From Agrypnia vestita (Eukaryota > Arthropoda > Insecta > Trichoptera > Phryganeidae), in NCBI GenBank assembly GCA_016648135.1, contig JADDOH010023643.1, forward strand, positions 62,001 to 126,000: 64,000 nucleotides of DNA, written 5' to 3'. Below are positions 20,960 through 31,778 of this stretch, piece by piece (within the stretch, counting starts at the first letter, position 1; every line of letters starts with the position of its first letter). Both the position numbers and the translations under genes were made by a program. Below the pieces are notes generated by a model. That model saw only the letters and a list, made by a program, of their open reading frames with translations. It searched no databases and was not told where the DNA came from.

Positions 20960-21330
20960 GTTTAAAAGAAAATGGCGCGAATTAAACGGTCGGTGTCGAT
21001 TGCCGATTGCTTCGGCGGCAATTACACCCGCGAGCGCCGTCGGAGCGAGATGAGCCGGCTCGGTGCAGCGGTGTCGGGCCGCGTCTCGGGTACTGCATCC
21101 CGCAACCGCCGGCGGCACGCGACGCTCGGGGCCGGCCCGCCGCTGATACGGCTGGTGGCTGGTGGCTGATGGGTGAGGGCCCTCCGGCCGGCCAGCTCCG
21201 TCAGCCGTATCGGGTTGCCGGACGCAGGGCGCACTCAACGGGCACGATACGGCACTGCCGCGTGCGTATCGAGATCTTGACCGAGGTCGCTCAATCCGTT
21301 GCGAATGGGGCGACCAAGCGCCCTCCGAGC
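20960..21330. other. CpG-rich island
   Basis: GC- and CpG-rich block with overlapping open frames on several strands. One plus frame starts AAAATGGCGCG at 20972 and continues 65 codons (MARIKRSVSIADCF...), and the others are arginine-rich. No domain is recognised and no splice donor follows clearly. It may be a promoter or first exon; I cannot decide the strand. Confidence 0.45.
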
Positions 21331-21582
21331 TTTATCCAATTTCAGATTAATATTAGAAAATGAATTCGTCCGCAGTTTCGGAATAATAATAAAATATATT
21401 TAAGTATTTACATTTAAGCACGGAGTATTAAATTATAGAGATGAACTAAGCGCCCTTATTTGGGGTTTAGTTCTTCTATATCCCCCTCGTATACATTTGA
21501 AAAACATTTATAATGCGGTAAAAGTATTTTTTCTTGCATAATTATACACCATAGTAAACATAACGCATATTTTACAATAATG

Positions 21583-22135
21583 CTGTTTTTACTTCCTTTC
21601 TATTAACTCGTAACGTCTGCTTGATTGACGCAAAAACTTTGGATCGATTTTTAACCCTTTTCCCGTGATCCAATTGAGCTGAAACTTTGCAAGGAGACTC
21701 GTGGCGACGATTAAAAAGATGTATCAAATTTTCGTTAAAAAAAATAATAATTATAGTATAATTTCGGATTTTTAGAAATTTTAATGGTTTTTTCAAATTG
21801 AAATCATTACAAAAGTTTGATTACTACCAACGGCGGCCCGATAACGTCACGGAATATTTAGAATTTGAATCACTCCGTCGGTAGGTATAATAGGTACTTC
21901 ACTACGAATTTCGAAAATTTATGACAATTGGTTTACAGATGACAAACACACCGGTTTTTTGGGAAGAAATCAAATAATAAAGAGACATTTTTAGAGTTTT
22001 CTGACATAGATATTTGTCTAGACATGTTTTATTTTCAGTCAATCAATTATTTAATTACATGATGGTAAACTTAATTTACAAAGAAAGGGAGTAAAATAAA
22101 AACTTGGTTTTTATGGGTTAGTTTTTATCAATTTT
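21583..22135. mobile_element. Dispersed inverted-end repeat family K, copy 1
   Basis: One end carries TTTTACTTCCTTTCTATTAACTCG and the other the inverse AAAGAAAGGGAGTAAAA. The interior includes AAACTTTGGATCGATTTTTAA, TCCCGTGATCCAATTGAG and GACTCGTGGCGAC. The same interior occurs inverted at 37208-37532. Likely a non-autonomous DNA element; superfamily not determined. Confidence 0.6.
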
Positions 22136-22139
22136 TCAA

Positions 22140-23810
22140 ATATTTTGTTCCAAACTTAGTCTCTTCGAGTAAAAACGTCTTTTTGTAAGAAAACGCGACT
22201 TCTTTAGTGAGTCATCAATACTTTTTAAGAGTAGATTAACCTATTTGGTTTGAGCTTTTCATAATAAAAGGCATTCAATACATTTTCATTGTGAAGTTGC
22301 AATTTTTTTAGAACAAAGTTCTGTGATATTTAAAACCAAATTAATTAATCAATTATAAATCGACCACAATCAAAAGACCTATCATTCCCTAGCTTTGTGC
22401 GATAAGAAGAAAGCGAGGGAAAGTTGCCTGGTAAGCCCGTATTACAAGCCTAATTATGATATTGCAAATAGCTATATATTTTTTAGTTTAAAAAAGGTTA
22501 CTTACTTACTAAAAAAAAATTCTCTTGTATTCATTTTTTGCATAGTATTTATACATACATATTTTTTGCGCACATTCTGTTGAATGCGGTCTAGCTATAG
22601 AAAGATATACAGAAAAATCAAATTTTTTCAACAAAAACAAAAAAAAAAACAATCAACAAGAACAATTCAAAAAATATTTGACTACTACCGGGATTATTTC
22701 GTGGATTTGATTTTTCTGTATGTCTTTCTAAATGATAATTTTTTTAAAAATTGTTTTAAAATTTACGATCTCGCAGTACATCCAGCTTTAGAATCACACC
22801 GCGTACCAAGAAATATATGCTGGTTCATGTGTATATATTTTGTTGGTAAGTGCTTTTAAAACGAAAAATTTTGACCTTTTAAGATTATCCATATTTCTTC
22901 AATTAAGTTTAAGTTAGCTGATTGTAGTTCTTTTTTTACAAAATCATTAATATCATACGAGCGGATTCATAGTGTCCACATAGTAAAGGCCCCTAAAATG
23001 CTATCACAATGAAACGAAACAAAAATACGCGACACTCGAATGTGCCAGTTTCTTCAGAGGCAGAACAGTGTGTGAAACAGGGAAATAGTTTTCTCCTCAT
23101 TTTATTTCCCTTTTCTCACAGATTCGAAGGCCGCAAGCGGGCCCTTGCGAATGCGCGAAAATATCAATTTGCCAGTCTATGTTCTTCGAGGCTTTTCTAG
23201 TTTCTCTTTACCGAGTTGTTTTTTGTACTCTTATATTCGTTTCTATACGCGACTGTTCCGAAAATACATTTTTAATTGTTAAAATATTTGAGACCGTCAC
23301 CAAATTAAGTCGGTGACATAATCTCAGGGTGAAAACCTCGGCGATGCCTCCGGATGAAATCGAGTCGGAAAGCCGATCGAACTCTCGATTCACGAGTTGT
23401 AGTTTCCAGGTAGAAGTTCCCGGAGAAAAGCTGCGAGGATTAAAACATAGCTATATTTAAAGTTCAGAAGATAAAATGTGTTTTTTTGAGGTAGGTATAG
23501 AAGTTTAAAAAGCAATAAAACATAAAAATCAGGGACTTTACTGGAAAGATAATTTTACGCCACTAGTGTTTAAATACGATTATCACGATTTTCTAAATAA
23601 ATTTCGAAACAATTTGCGAACGTTGTTCCGTAAGTGAGTAATGGTGAAATGGTGAACCAAAGTGAGCACAAATCAGCCATCATCCGATTGTGTGAATTCG
23701 GAAAACAAATCTCTAGAAAACACGCGTAAAATGATCTTTCCAATGCTGTGGCCATTACCACGATGTTGTAGGCCCTCTCGTGGTGCCGGTGAAGAGAGGT
23801 AGGGGTCGGT
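22140..23810. other. Intergenic sequence
   Basis: Contains AT-rich frames without motifs, and a segment at 22765-22855 (GCGTACCAAGAAATATATG...GTTCATGTGTATATATTTTG) weakly similar to 47635-47700. No gene supported. Confidence 0.35.
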
Positions 23811-23816
23811 ACTCAC

Positions 23817-24014
23817 CATGCTAGGCGCGAGGAAGTGCGCCGCCTTGGGGGCGTGGAAGTCGCACACCTGCAGGCGGTGCAGCACGGGCAGCTGCTGCAG
23901 GGGCTCGTACAGGGCGGGGGGCGGCGCGGGCGCGGCGGAGCACTGCGCGCAGCGGCAGCCGGCCCCCACGGGGCAGTACGCGAGGTACGATTGAAAATAC
24001 GTCGTGGACGGGGG
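23817..24014 (-). CDS. Candidate coding exon of an unrecognised host gene
   Basis: On the minus strand a GC-rich frame reads STTYFQSYLAYCPVGAGC, then RCAQCSAAPAPPPALYE, PLQQLPVLHRLQVCDF and HAPKAAHFLAPSM, and ends in CATG followed by GTGAGT, a consensus splice donor, in phase 0. Upstream (24040-24085 on the minus strand) is a long pyrimidine tract ending in TAG, but an in-frame stop follows it. The acceptor is therefore more likely a CCCAG near 24015, and the 5' boundary is uncertain. The Cys-rich opening and balanced composition look more protein-like than the neighbouring CpG-island frames. I do not recognise the family. Confidence 0.4.
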
Positions 24015-24981
24015 CCCGCCCTGGGCTCTGGGCTCCTAGGCTCCTAGGCTCCTACGGGAGGGGGCGAGAGGAGGCCGGGAGCGGGAGAGGATCCGCTACG
24101 AGCTACCCGCTACCGACGGTATCTCTATATACTCCGCGACTCCAAAATTTGCCAACTTTATATCGTTTACAATTGCACCTTAACTCCGACTAATAATTAC
24201 GTACAATAATAATTGACTATTATGTATTACGATATATTAAGATTAGGTAGATCTATCTATCAGGTTTGACAGAGATCTCTTAACGCTAGATAATACGATA
24301 TGAAAAATAGGCCGATCGAATCGATCGTCTTCGACGGCGCCGAAGTTAGGTACGATTTGAAGACGTTCGGGAAATGTAGGTTCGGTAGGAGCGAGGGAAC
24401 ACCAGTCGAGTACCTAACGGCGAGCGCGGCGCGAGCCGAGCGGTCGGGCACCGCGAGGAGGATTGTCGAGAGTTAAGTCAGTCCATTGACCAAAGCCGAT
24501 CTTAAAGTTACAGCTAGTTAGTGACGAGTGATTGTCGATAGATTGTCAGGAGGCAAGAGCTAGAGAGATTGTATATTTATCTACACTACTGGTTGATTAT
24601 CTCCACGCACTCTTGTTTCATTAATTCAATAATGAAAACTAAAGCTATCTTAAGTTACTAGTTGATATTATTCTAATATATATATGTATATATAGATGTA
24701 TAAGCTCTACGAAATAAACAAAACAGGGTTGCGCGGACGAGGGTAGCGGTCGGTAGCGGTAGGTGCGGGTGTCCGCGAGGTCTGCAGGAGCGGGTCGGAC
24801 CTTCCCTCGACGAGCCGCGCAAAAATACGCGCAAATTTAGTCTTACGAGTAATTACGGTTCGCCGCGTTTCCTCCGAACGTCGACGAGTAAAATTCGTTC
24901 CGCGTTAGTTTCGGTTTGATCGCGAAGAGATGTACCTTTTGGTTTGACAATTAAATATAAAATATCGTACCTTCGCGACTA

Positions 24982-25085
24982 CTAGGACTCTACTATCGCG
25001 GCGACTTCGGGGACGGCCTGGTTAGCGGTGCCGGAGGAGTCTGGGTGGGGGGGAGCTGGCCGGCGCTGCTGGGCTCTGCGGGCTG
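24982..25085 (-). CDS. Candidate terminal exon
   Basis: The minus strand has ACATTCTCCCGTCAG, an acceptor-like pyrimidine stretch and AG, then an open frame. One reading gives QQRRPAPPHPDSSG then TANQAVPEVAAIVES and a TAG stop at 24982-24984. Another reading is also open, to a TAG at 24993-24995, and is Pro/Ser-rich. AT-rich sequence resembling a 3' UTR follows. Product unknown. If real, it would sit on the same strand as the exon at 23817-24014. Confidence 0.25.
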
Positions 25086-25780
25086 CTGACGGGAGAATGT
25101 TTACATTTTAGCGCGGAAATGCCGAGTCATTGTTTATCGTGATCGACGGCTAAATTGGACAAATTCTCCGATCCGGAGCTGTTTACTACGGTCAAACTGG
25201 GACTCGGAACTGGGCCGGCGACGACGGACGCCAGACAGGCCGCGAAACTAAATCTTTCGGGCGATCGTTCGAGAGTGGTCAAAAACAATAACTCGACTGT
25301 TAAACAACGATAAGTGGTAAAAATATTACGGCAGAAACGGGGCGACAGAAGAGGAGATCCTTCACCGGGAGAGACGGGCGGAGTGGACGCGGTCACGGCC
25401 GGTCGTGGTGATACCGCGGTTGAAGTTTAATAAAAAAAGCAAAGATTATGTATGAATGCAACGAGGCTCGCGGAGAGCGCGCGTCTAGCCACGGCGGCCG
25501 CTCGCGTCAAACTGAGAGGAGGCAGGGAGCATCCCGCGAGCCTCCCCGCGGCGGCCGTCCCGCTCGCTCCGCCGCGCGCGTACCGTACCTGCCGTCCGCG
25601 CCGCGCCCGCCCGAGGCGGGAGGGCACGTCGCGGGAAGCTCCGCGCGAGCGCCGCGCTCGCCGCCCGACGCCGCGTCCCTTTCGGTTGGGCGCCGCCGTT
25701 TTCCCGGTAGCGCCCGCCCGTGCGGCGCGCTCTCCGGACTCGTTTCGGAGAACGAGTATCGCGGTCTCGTTTTGTCGTAG

Positions 25781-25898
25781 CTGACGTAACAGGTACGATA
25801 TAAATGTGTCTGTTGCCGCGCCGTGCGTCTCCCTCGCGCGCGAGCGCCGCCCCGGCGCTCCGTCTCGCGGGAGGACTCGCCGCCTGACGTAACAGGTA
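25781..25898 (+). promoter_or_regulatory. Duplicated CRE-like word that doubles as a splice-donor word
   Basis: CTGACGTAACAGGTA occurs exactly at 25781-25795 and 25884-25898, 103 bp apart. It contains TGACGTAA, a CREB/ATF- or PAR-bZIP-type site, followed by CAG|GTACGA in the first copy and the consensus donor CAG|GTAAGC in the second. It may be a repeated transcription factor site, two alternative 5' splice sites, or both. Confidence 0.4.
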
Positions 25899-26100
25899 AG
25901 CTTCTGCTCGGAAATGACTCGTCTCTCTCTGGCGGCGCTTTTCCCTCCATGTGCCGCTCACCTGCGCGCAGGCGCCGCAGCCGGCAGCGGGCCGAGAGCT
26001 TTCAATTATTTGACTTATCTCACGCAGCCCTACAACAATTCCGCTATATTTCGCTTCCGAAGGAAATAACACTAATCTACTTATTGCGCTTCTGGACGTG

Positions 26101-27439
26101 ACAAGTCGTGAACGCGTGATACTTTGCGTACATTTTTTCTGAGAATGAAAGTATTGTTACGTTTCGTATATTTAAAAAAATCCTAAAAAGTTTCCTTCTT
26201 CCGCGTACTCGTTTGTATTAGATAAATGTTTAAGAAAGACAAATTAGTATCGCGAATGGCCTACAGATTGCCGGTACAAATAAAAGTAGGCGCAGGTAGG
26301 GTTCGCAATGCCGGTATTTTATCAATGTTAATTTTTCAAATTCCGAAATTTTGGTATTTTGATATTAACGTGTTTTAATAAAATACGTTTTTACTAAATT
26401 CCTATGCCCTTTATTAAAAGCACCACACTACCTTCTTAAATTTAATACGTACTAATAAGTTTGTTATAATATGGCGTAAAATCTAACAATGAATTGGACT
26501 ATAATTCTGTCGTGAATTAAATATTAAAAATTTTGAGTTCCGATTTTTTTTCTACTTAATAATTAAGTCTCTTTTTCTCTTGTTCATTCTTTTTGTATTA
26601 TTTTAAACGTGCCTATGTTTTTCTGCTAATAATTAAGTCTCTTTTTCTTGTGTTTAAATTTTTTATTCTTTATTTTATATAATTTTTTATTCTTAACATG
26701 CCTAAGTTCAATTCATAACATATTTATCATTACTAACATATTTCTAAATGTGGAGACCTGTAATTGGCCATCTATATTATATCAATGTTTTCTATGCTTC
26801 TTTGTTGTGCTGATAGTCTTTCATGAATATTAAATAAATGAATATAATACCTCTGTAAATAATACATATAAAATCTGAATCATAGTATGCGTGACACGAA
26901 ATAAATAATTAATTAACAAAATTTTATCAATATGAAAATTCAGTATTAGCGGTACTTCTTACTAACATTGGGGTTTAATGCTACAAGTGCCTGTGTCAAA
27001 AATTTATTGTTTCTCCTGCCCAATGGGGTAAACATTCACATCACAACCATCTGGTTACAGAAAATATTTATTAACAAACCTCTTAAAAGGAGGTACACCT
27101 AAAAGAAGGGTTATTTAGGAATACTTTTTAATACTTCTAGCAGTAGCACACAGCTCAATACATTGATATTACAATTCTGATATAAGAATTGCACGAAATT
27201 GGTAACGTTCTATATACATTCATACACCTAGATTAACATTCAATTTAAGATTGTTAATCCATGGAAACGAAAATAAATGTTTTTATTTGTTTGGAAGATA
27301 AATATCTCGTATCATGGTGGTAAGGAATTCATTAAAAACATACAGTAGCTAGCTACCCGTAAAAAATTAAAATATTTAACAAAAATAATTGAGATAGGTA
27401 TGAAAGTAAGTGAGATAATACAAAAACGGTATGAAGAAT
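26101..27439. other. AT-rich intergenic sequence
   Basis: An imperfect direct repeat with AATAATTAAGTCTCTTTTTC at about 26559 and 26628 resembles a LINE 3' UTR duplication. A 61-codon plus frame at 26648-26833 is hydrophobic and AT-driven. No gene supported. Confidence 0.35.
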
Positions 27440-27830
27440 GCCGAAGTAACACCTTACAATTGTAAAATCATTTTCGTGGCCAATGGCCTACAAAGAATAC
27501 TAAACGTAAAAATTTAGTATAGACATCAAAAATAAATGTATTGGAGATGAATAACTAATTAAAAAATAATGTGGAAACAAATTTAAACTATTTGCCAAAA
27601 GAACCTGGTTATTTATAATATTCAATTCGATATTAATACATTTATTTATTTTATTTTGTTCATCTCCCAAATATTAATTTTTTGATTTTTTTAAATACGA
27701 TGATTCGATTTTTAATTGTTGGTGTATCTACGTTGTATCCTGATGAAGGAACTATTGGCCCTGAAACATGTTGATATTTCAACAAATAAGTGGTTAATAC
27801 AAATTGTTTTCTTGTTATGTTACCACAAAG
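27440..27830. repeat. Inverted pair of Penelope-type terminal fragments
   Basis: The left part (27440-27640, minus) carries the flank shared with 13890-14060 and 48958-49150, plus a decayed hammerhead (GGCCATTGGCCACGAAAA, 27472-27497). The right part (27640-27830, plus) carries the best-preserved hammerhead in the window. The two are inverted relative to each other. The inner ATTTATTTATTTTATTTTG tract lies between them. Confidence 0.6.
27733..27802 (+). ncRNA. Hammerhead-ribozyme-like motif with intact core boxes
   Basis: CTGATGA lies at 27740-27746 and GAAA at 27763-27766. Between them AGGAACTATTGGCCCT can form a stem II. After GAAAC, TGTTGA and TCAACA (27769-27784) form a six-pair stem III. 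TTGTAT (27733-27738) and ATACAA (27797-27802) can pair as stem I. Order and spacing fit a type I hammerhead, although stem II is imperfect and the cleavage triplet is not clear. Confidence 0.6.
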
Positions 27831-28690
27831 CCTTTTTGCGGTTAATGAATCTTACAATTATTGTTTTAGGGAAAATTAAATTTGTAAATAGAGGACATTA
27901 GTATTGTTTTATAAAATAAAATAAAACTGCTGCGAGTGAGAATATTTCGATGCTACTGTTGTATTTTTCCGTGGGGCCTGAATCAGTCGTTAGTGGAGAA
28001 GACTATGTGTCATGGGTAAAATAAGTACCTATAGGAAACTGCAATTAACACTAACTATGCCTGTCTCAACACAGATATTTCTAGTGAACAGGCACAGTCC
28101 AAACAAAATTTGATACTTAAAATTAAATAGAAATAAATAAATAAATAAACACAAAATCTGTCGGGAGCAGAAGACGATATTCCTAATCTGATAAATGAAT
28201 AGACTGGTTTACCACAGCATCCAAAGTGGAGATCGCTGTGATGATTGCCGACCCCGGTCCCCGTTAGGAGATGCCTCTGGTGGCAGAGAAGCACTTCCGA
28301 AAAGCTGGAAGGCAGAAGCTCGGCTAATATTTATAATAATATTTGTTTCACAAAACTTTTGTACTGTGCTGTAAAGTAATACAACAAACATTTTAAGGCT
28401 TTGTGGTTTTTTGGACTGCTTCTGATAATGCTTTTTAACATGTGGTAAAAAAAGGTTTTGTGCATATCTTTGTAGCATTTTCCATCCATCTTAAACAGTT
28501 TTAATATTCGGGAACAATTGAGAAAAGGAATAATATACAATAATAAATAAATAGCTGGATAAAACAAACCAGGAAATGCTTGTAATTTTGCTTTACAGAA
28601 ATTGCTGTCGTCGGGAATATTGTCGTAGAATTAAATCACATAATGAATATGTTACAGTGAACAAATATTTAGATTATTTTTGAATATTTT
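27831..28690. other. Intergenic sequence
   Basis: A block at 28200-28325 of higher GC (GATCGCTGTGATGATTGCCG and neighbours) looks retroelement-like but has no diagnostic motif. Nothing else recognised. Confidence 0.3.
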
Positions 28691-28699
28691 ATTGTATTT

Positions 28700-28880
28700 A
28701 TTTATTAGATCCCAAAAGAAAATATACAAAATTAAATATACAAAAAATTACTGTTTTTTTACACTTATACGGGCCAAGATCAAAAACGGATCAATTGTGA
28801 CCTCACCGGAAATCGAACCCGAAACCGTCGGTGTGAGAAGTCTGTGTCATGCCCACTGGTCTTCGAGGATCGCCATTTTA
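28700..28880 (-). repeat. Possible tRNA-headed SINE fragment
   Basis: The minus strand has a B-box-like GGGTTCGATTTCC near 28805-28825 and an AT-rich body. It is distinct from families A and B. Only one copy is seen, so this rests on the B-box word. Confidence 0.3.
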
Positions 28881-30539
28881 CAAACTAATTAACCTAAATA
28901 ATAGGTTAGTTAGGTTGTTAATGTTAAATTACGTTACGGTTACTTACTTACTGCAGCGACAGACGGCAGTGGCGTAATCTACAACGCGACAAAGCCAAGA
29001 TCTTCAACGGATCGTAGCCATGTGATGAAAATGACGCAACAACCGAGGTTTTGGGGACGTTCAAGACCTTGGAACGTTGGGAACGGTAGGAAGGCTCAGA
29101 TATCAAGAGAAAGATGAAATACAGGATGCTGCAGTGGGTAGGATAGCAAAGTAGATATTTTTCGCACAAAACCCTCGATGATGACAAAAAAGAAGGAGAC
29201 GTGGTTGGGGAATAATGTCAAGACAGACCTGCTAGAGGTAAGCGAGTGTTTAGCAACTAGACCACAAAGGAGATGTCAAGATACATGCACTTCATATAAA
29301 TGTGGTTTTGGACATTTACACATTGGATATTTAAACAGTTTATCGTCTGACATAACCAATTTTCAATCTCAGTTCGCTCCATTATTTTCCGTTTATCATA
29401 TCATAAATTATCATGGTCATCTGCACAATTTATGATCCCTCCTTTAAGTATGATTCCAGCCAACAAGGGCTTAGAATCGTATCTCGCAATGTTCTAAGTG
29501 TTTTGATTTTTGATTGTTTCGATTTATTTTGACACAAATTGATTATGCTCAGCTCGGTTTAATGCGGTGGAAGGCTTTTCTGAAGTCGATTACAATATAA
29601 AAACAATTTTATCAATGGTCCAGCGTGCTATGTGTAAAAAAATTTCATTCTTTTTTTATTAAAAATCAAATGTTTTTTCCACCCAACACCAATCTTTTCT
29701 AAGAAGCACTACACATCTGGATGTTCAGGTGAACATTATTTTCCCAAAATATAGAATACCGTTTGCGGTGATCGCTTTATCATCTTATTATTTGTTTCTT
29801 TTTCATTTTAATTTATTTTCATTTTCTTTGGGCACATCTTAAACCCTTCCAAAACACATAGATCAATTCATATTTCAATCAATTTAATCGCATTTATATA
29901 TATTGAAGGCATTGAAATTGCAATATTCATTATAATTATGACAATATCGATGTGGTTTAGTATAGTAAGACATTCATCTGGAAATAATTCATCAGGAAAC
30001 CTTTCTGTGATCATTTACGTATACTTTCAACAAATTAAAAACAAAAAGACAATGTTCTTAGTGACAAAAATTGCTATTCTTTATAGTCATTAAAATATTG
30101 TCTTGTTAAGTAATACAAAACTATCATTTCATAAAACTTAAACTGTACTAGTTGTTGCTTTAGAACAGATTTATTGAATAAAGTAACTACCTTCAATTTA
30201 TTACGAGTATATATTTCTTATGATATAGCGAAGAAAAAACAAAACAAATTAATCTGGTTTAGAGACCAACATTTTAAAATTTTAAAAACAAAATGACGTT
30301 TTTTGCACTAAAATAAATTCTATGTTGCTTTTTGATCTATGTCAAATAGATTTCTTATAAAACATTACCTAGCTAATGTTTTCACAATTTGCGCTTACGT
30401 TGATGAGGGCAGAAAAGGTTATTTTTGGAGCACAACAATTTAGCTCGGTGATGAAAATAAATAAAATATTGATACGACACCTGTCCTAATTTTTTCAATA
30501 AATAAAAAAAACACTGTTTTTATTTCCCATCAATAATAA
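28881..30539. other. Intergenic sequence
   Basis: No gene recognised. The frames at 28948-29187 and 29178-29435 show no motif. Confidence 0.35.
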
Positions 30540-30790
30540 CATTTTCCTATTCCCTCGCGCTCACTGGAAGCCTCCGGAAGCACACAGTGCAGGGCGGGTG
30601 TCGGAGCCTCAGCGCTCGCAGCCACGGAGCCCCGAGGAGCCCCGGCCGGCCTTGAACCGCGGGACGGCCGGCCGCCGCCATCTTGGCTGAAAAACCAGCG
30701 CGGCAAAAAAGCGAATCCCGCCTCGCCGCGCGCTGTGCGTAGCGCCAATCCGCGCGCCGCGGAGCACGCGTGCTCGCCAACAATGCACGC
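30540..30790. promoter_or_regulatory. CpG island with YY1-like start context
   Basis: A short GC-rich island. Its minus strand contains CCAAGATGGCGGCGGCC, matching the known AAGATGGCGGC YY1-type promoter/start element of housekeeping genes. It is likely a promoter with a transcript to the left; the plus-strand side may also initiate. Confidence 0.45.
30565..30681 (-). CDS. Candidate first coding exon, mitochondrial-presequence-like
   Basis: On the minus strand an ATG in good context (GCCAAGATGG) opens a 39-codon frame: MAAAGRPAVQ, GRPGLLGAPW, LRALRLRHPP, CTVCFRRLP. The exon then meets GTGAGC, a usable splice donor, in phase 0. The peptide has six or more arginines, no acidic residue and alternating hydrophobic residues, as in a mitochondrial targeting presequence. 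Downstream exons (lower coordinates) were not recognised; they may lie in the undetermined sequence to the left or beyond the window. CpG-island composition alone can also generate Arg-rich peptides, so this is tentative. Confidence 0.4.
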
Positions 30791-30879
30791 GGTCGACTCG
30801 ATACATATTTATTCTCATTTTATAACTGATCAAACTTTTTACTTCATTAATAACTGAAAATGACTTTCAGGTAACTTTA

Positions 30880-31053
30880 TTTATATTATACACGTCTCGT
30901 AGAAACGAAACCATTTTCATTTTATTTTATATGGGAAGCCTTTTTGGGTGATCATAGGGTTTACAACCTATCGTACGGCTAGCTTGACTGATCACTTTAC
31001 ATGATGTAACGTTCACCAATTCCACCCGTGATAGACTACCACATCTATCAAAT
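30880..31053. mobile_element. MITE family R, partial copy
   Basis: Shares TCGTAGAAACGAAACC, TATATGGGAAGCC, TGATCACTTTACATGATG and related words with the complete copy at 32677-32901. One end is degraded. Confidence 0.6.
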
Positions 31054-31069
31054 TTTATGCCACGAATAA

Positions 31070-31775
31070 AGCGTCTGATACACATGCTTCTTTAGTGGCA
31101 CGTGAGCATGCCACCTAGTGGCATGCTCAAAAGTCAACCGCCGGTTGATTTATAAGCATGCCACTGTCATTCACCATAGAGAAGGGGTATCTTTGGAGCA
31201 TGTGTGAACAGACTTGCTTATTTATGAGCATGCTTATGTCATTCGCGGGCTTCGCGGCTAGTATTATCAATGCGATCTTCTCAGTCCGCGACAGATGAAA
31301 CAAATATGGCGCGTTGGGGAGATGATAAAACATTACTTTTCGTGACTTATTATAAGAATCACGAATGTCTGTGGAATACTCGGTCACCGTTGTGTAAAAA
31401 TAATATAGTGAGAAATAATGTTTACGAAACTTTATTAATAGGCATGAATGATTCAAATCTTACAATAAAAATTATATAAACTAAAATCAAAAATGTGCGG
31501 TTGGAAACTCGGGAACTTTTTTGATTTATTGGTTCACTTGAATTTTCTATTTCAGTTTGCAAAGTTTCCATTTTGAACAAGAGCGTCTCTATTCTATGAC
31601 AAGAGCATGCCACTAATAAGCATGTGTGTTTGATTGTTAGCTTTGGACATGCTTATTTATGAGCATGCCACTAATAAGCATGCCAGTAATGAGCAAATGT
31701 GTACAGTTGTTAGGGCATGCTTATTAATGGCATGCTCATTAGCATGCCAGTAAAGAAGCATGTGTATCTGTACCT
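31070..31775 (+). mobile_element. Non-autonomous PIF/Harbinger element with MADF-type ORF, copy 1
   Basis: A 706-bp element flanked by TAA duplications (31067-31069, 31776-31778). Terminal inverted repeats read A/GGCGTCTGATACACATG and AGGTACAGATACACATG, followed by CTTCTTTA. The subterminal regions are packed with GCATGC palindromes (GAGCATGCCACTAATAAGC and similar). The interior holds a decayed MADF-like ORF. TWA duplications and a Myb/MADF-type second ORF are hallmarks of PIF/Harbinger. A second copy, inverted, is at 44066-44798. Confidence 0.85.
31270..31520 (+). pseudogene. MADF (Myb/SANT-like) DNA-binding ORF, decayed
   Basis: The plus frame gives ARWGDDKTLLFVTYYKNH, then ECLWNTRSPLCKNNIVRN and NVYETLLI. 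This is the MADF pattern (acidic start, 'L...Y..H..LWN......K....R...Y..I'). An in-frame TAA at 31477-31479 follows NLTIKII, but the same frame continues as TKIKNVRLETRELF before TGA, matching the third helix region 'ikTKIKNLRsTY.RELk'. So the domain is complete apart from one nonsense codon, and then truncated. In autonomous Harbinger elements this kind of protein assists the transposase in binding the element ends. Confidence 0.75.
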
Positions 31776-31778
31776 TAA

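Larger units (their letters stand above)
24300..26100. promoter_or_regulatory. Large CpG-rich island, probable promoter or first-exon region
   Basis: The strongest GC/CpG block in the window, densest at 25430-25960, with a second rich part at 24990-25090. Long overlapping open frames on both strands (up to 195 codons at 25485-26072) are Arg/Ala/Gly/Pro-rich without domains, as expected from composition alone. Repeated splice-donor-like words on the plus strand (25781-25898) and an acceptor plus stop on the minus strand (24982-25090) suggest exons on one or both strands. Direction is unresolved. Confidence 0.5.

Noticed and set aside
25485..26072. 195-codon minus frame, and several overlapping frames of 90-150 codons in the CpG island
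   Set aside because: Arg/Ala/Gly/Pro-rich in all frames, no domain, and open on both strands at once. This is expected where GC-rich sequence lacks stop codons.
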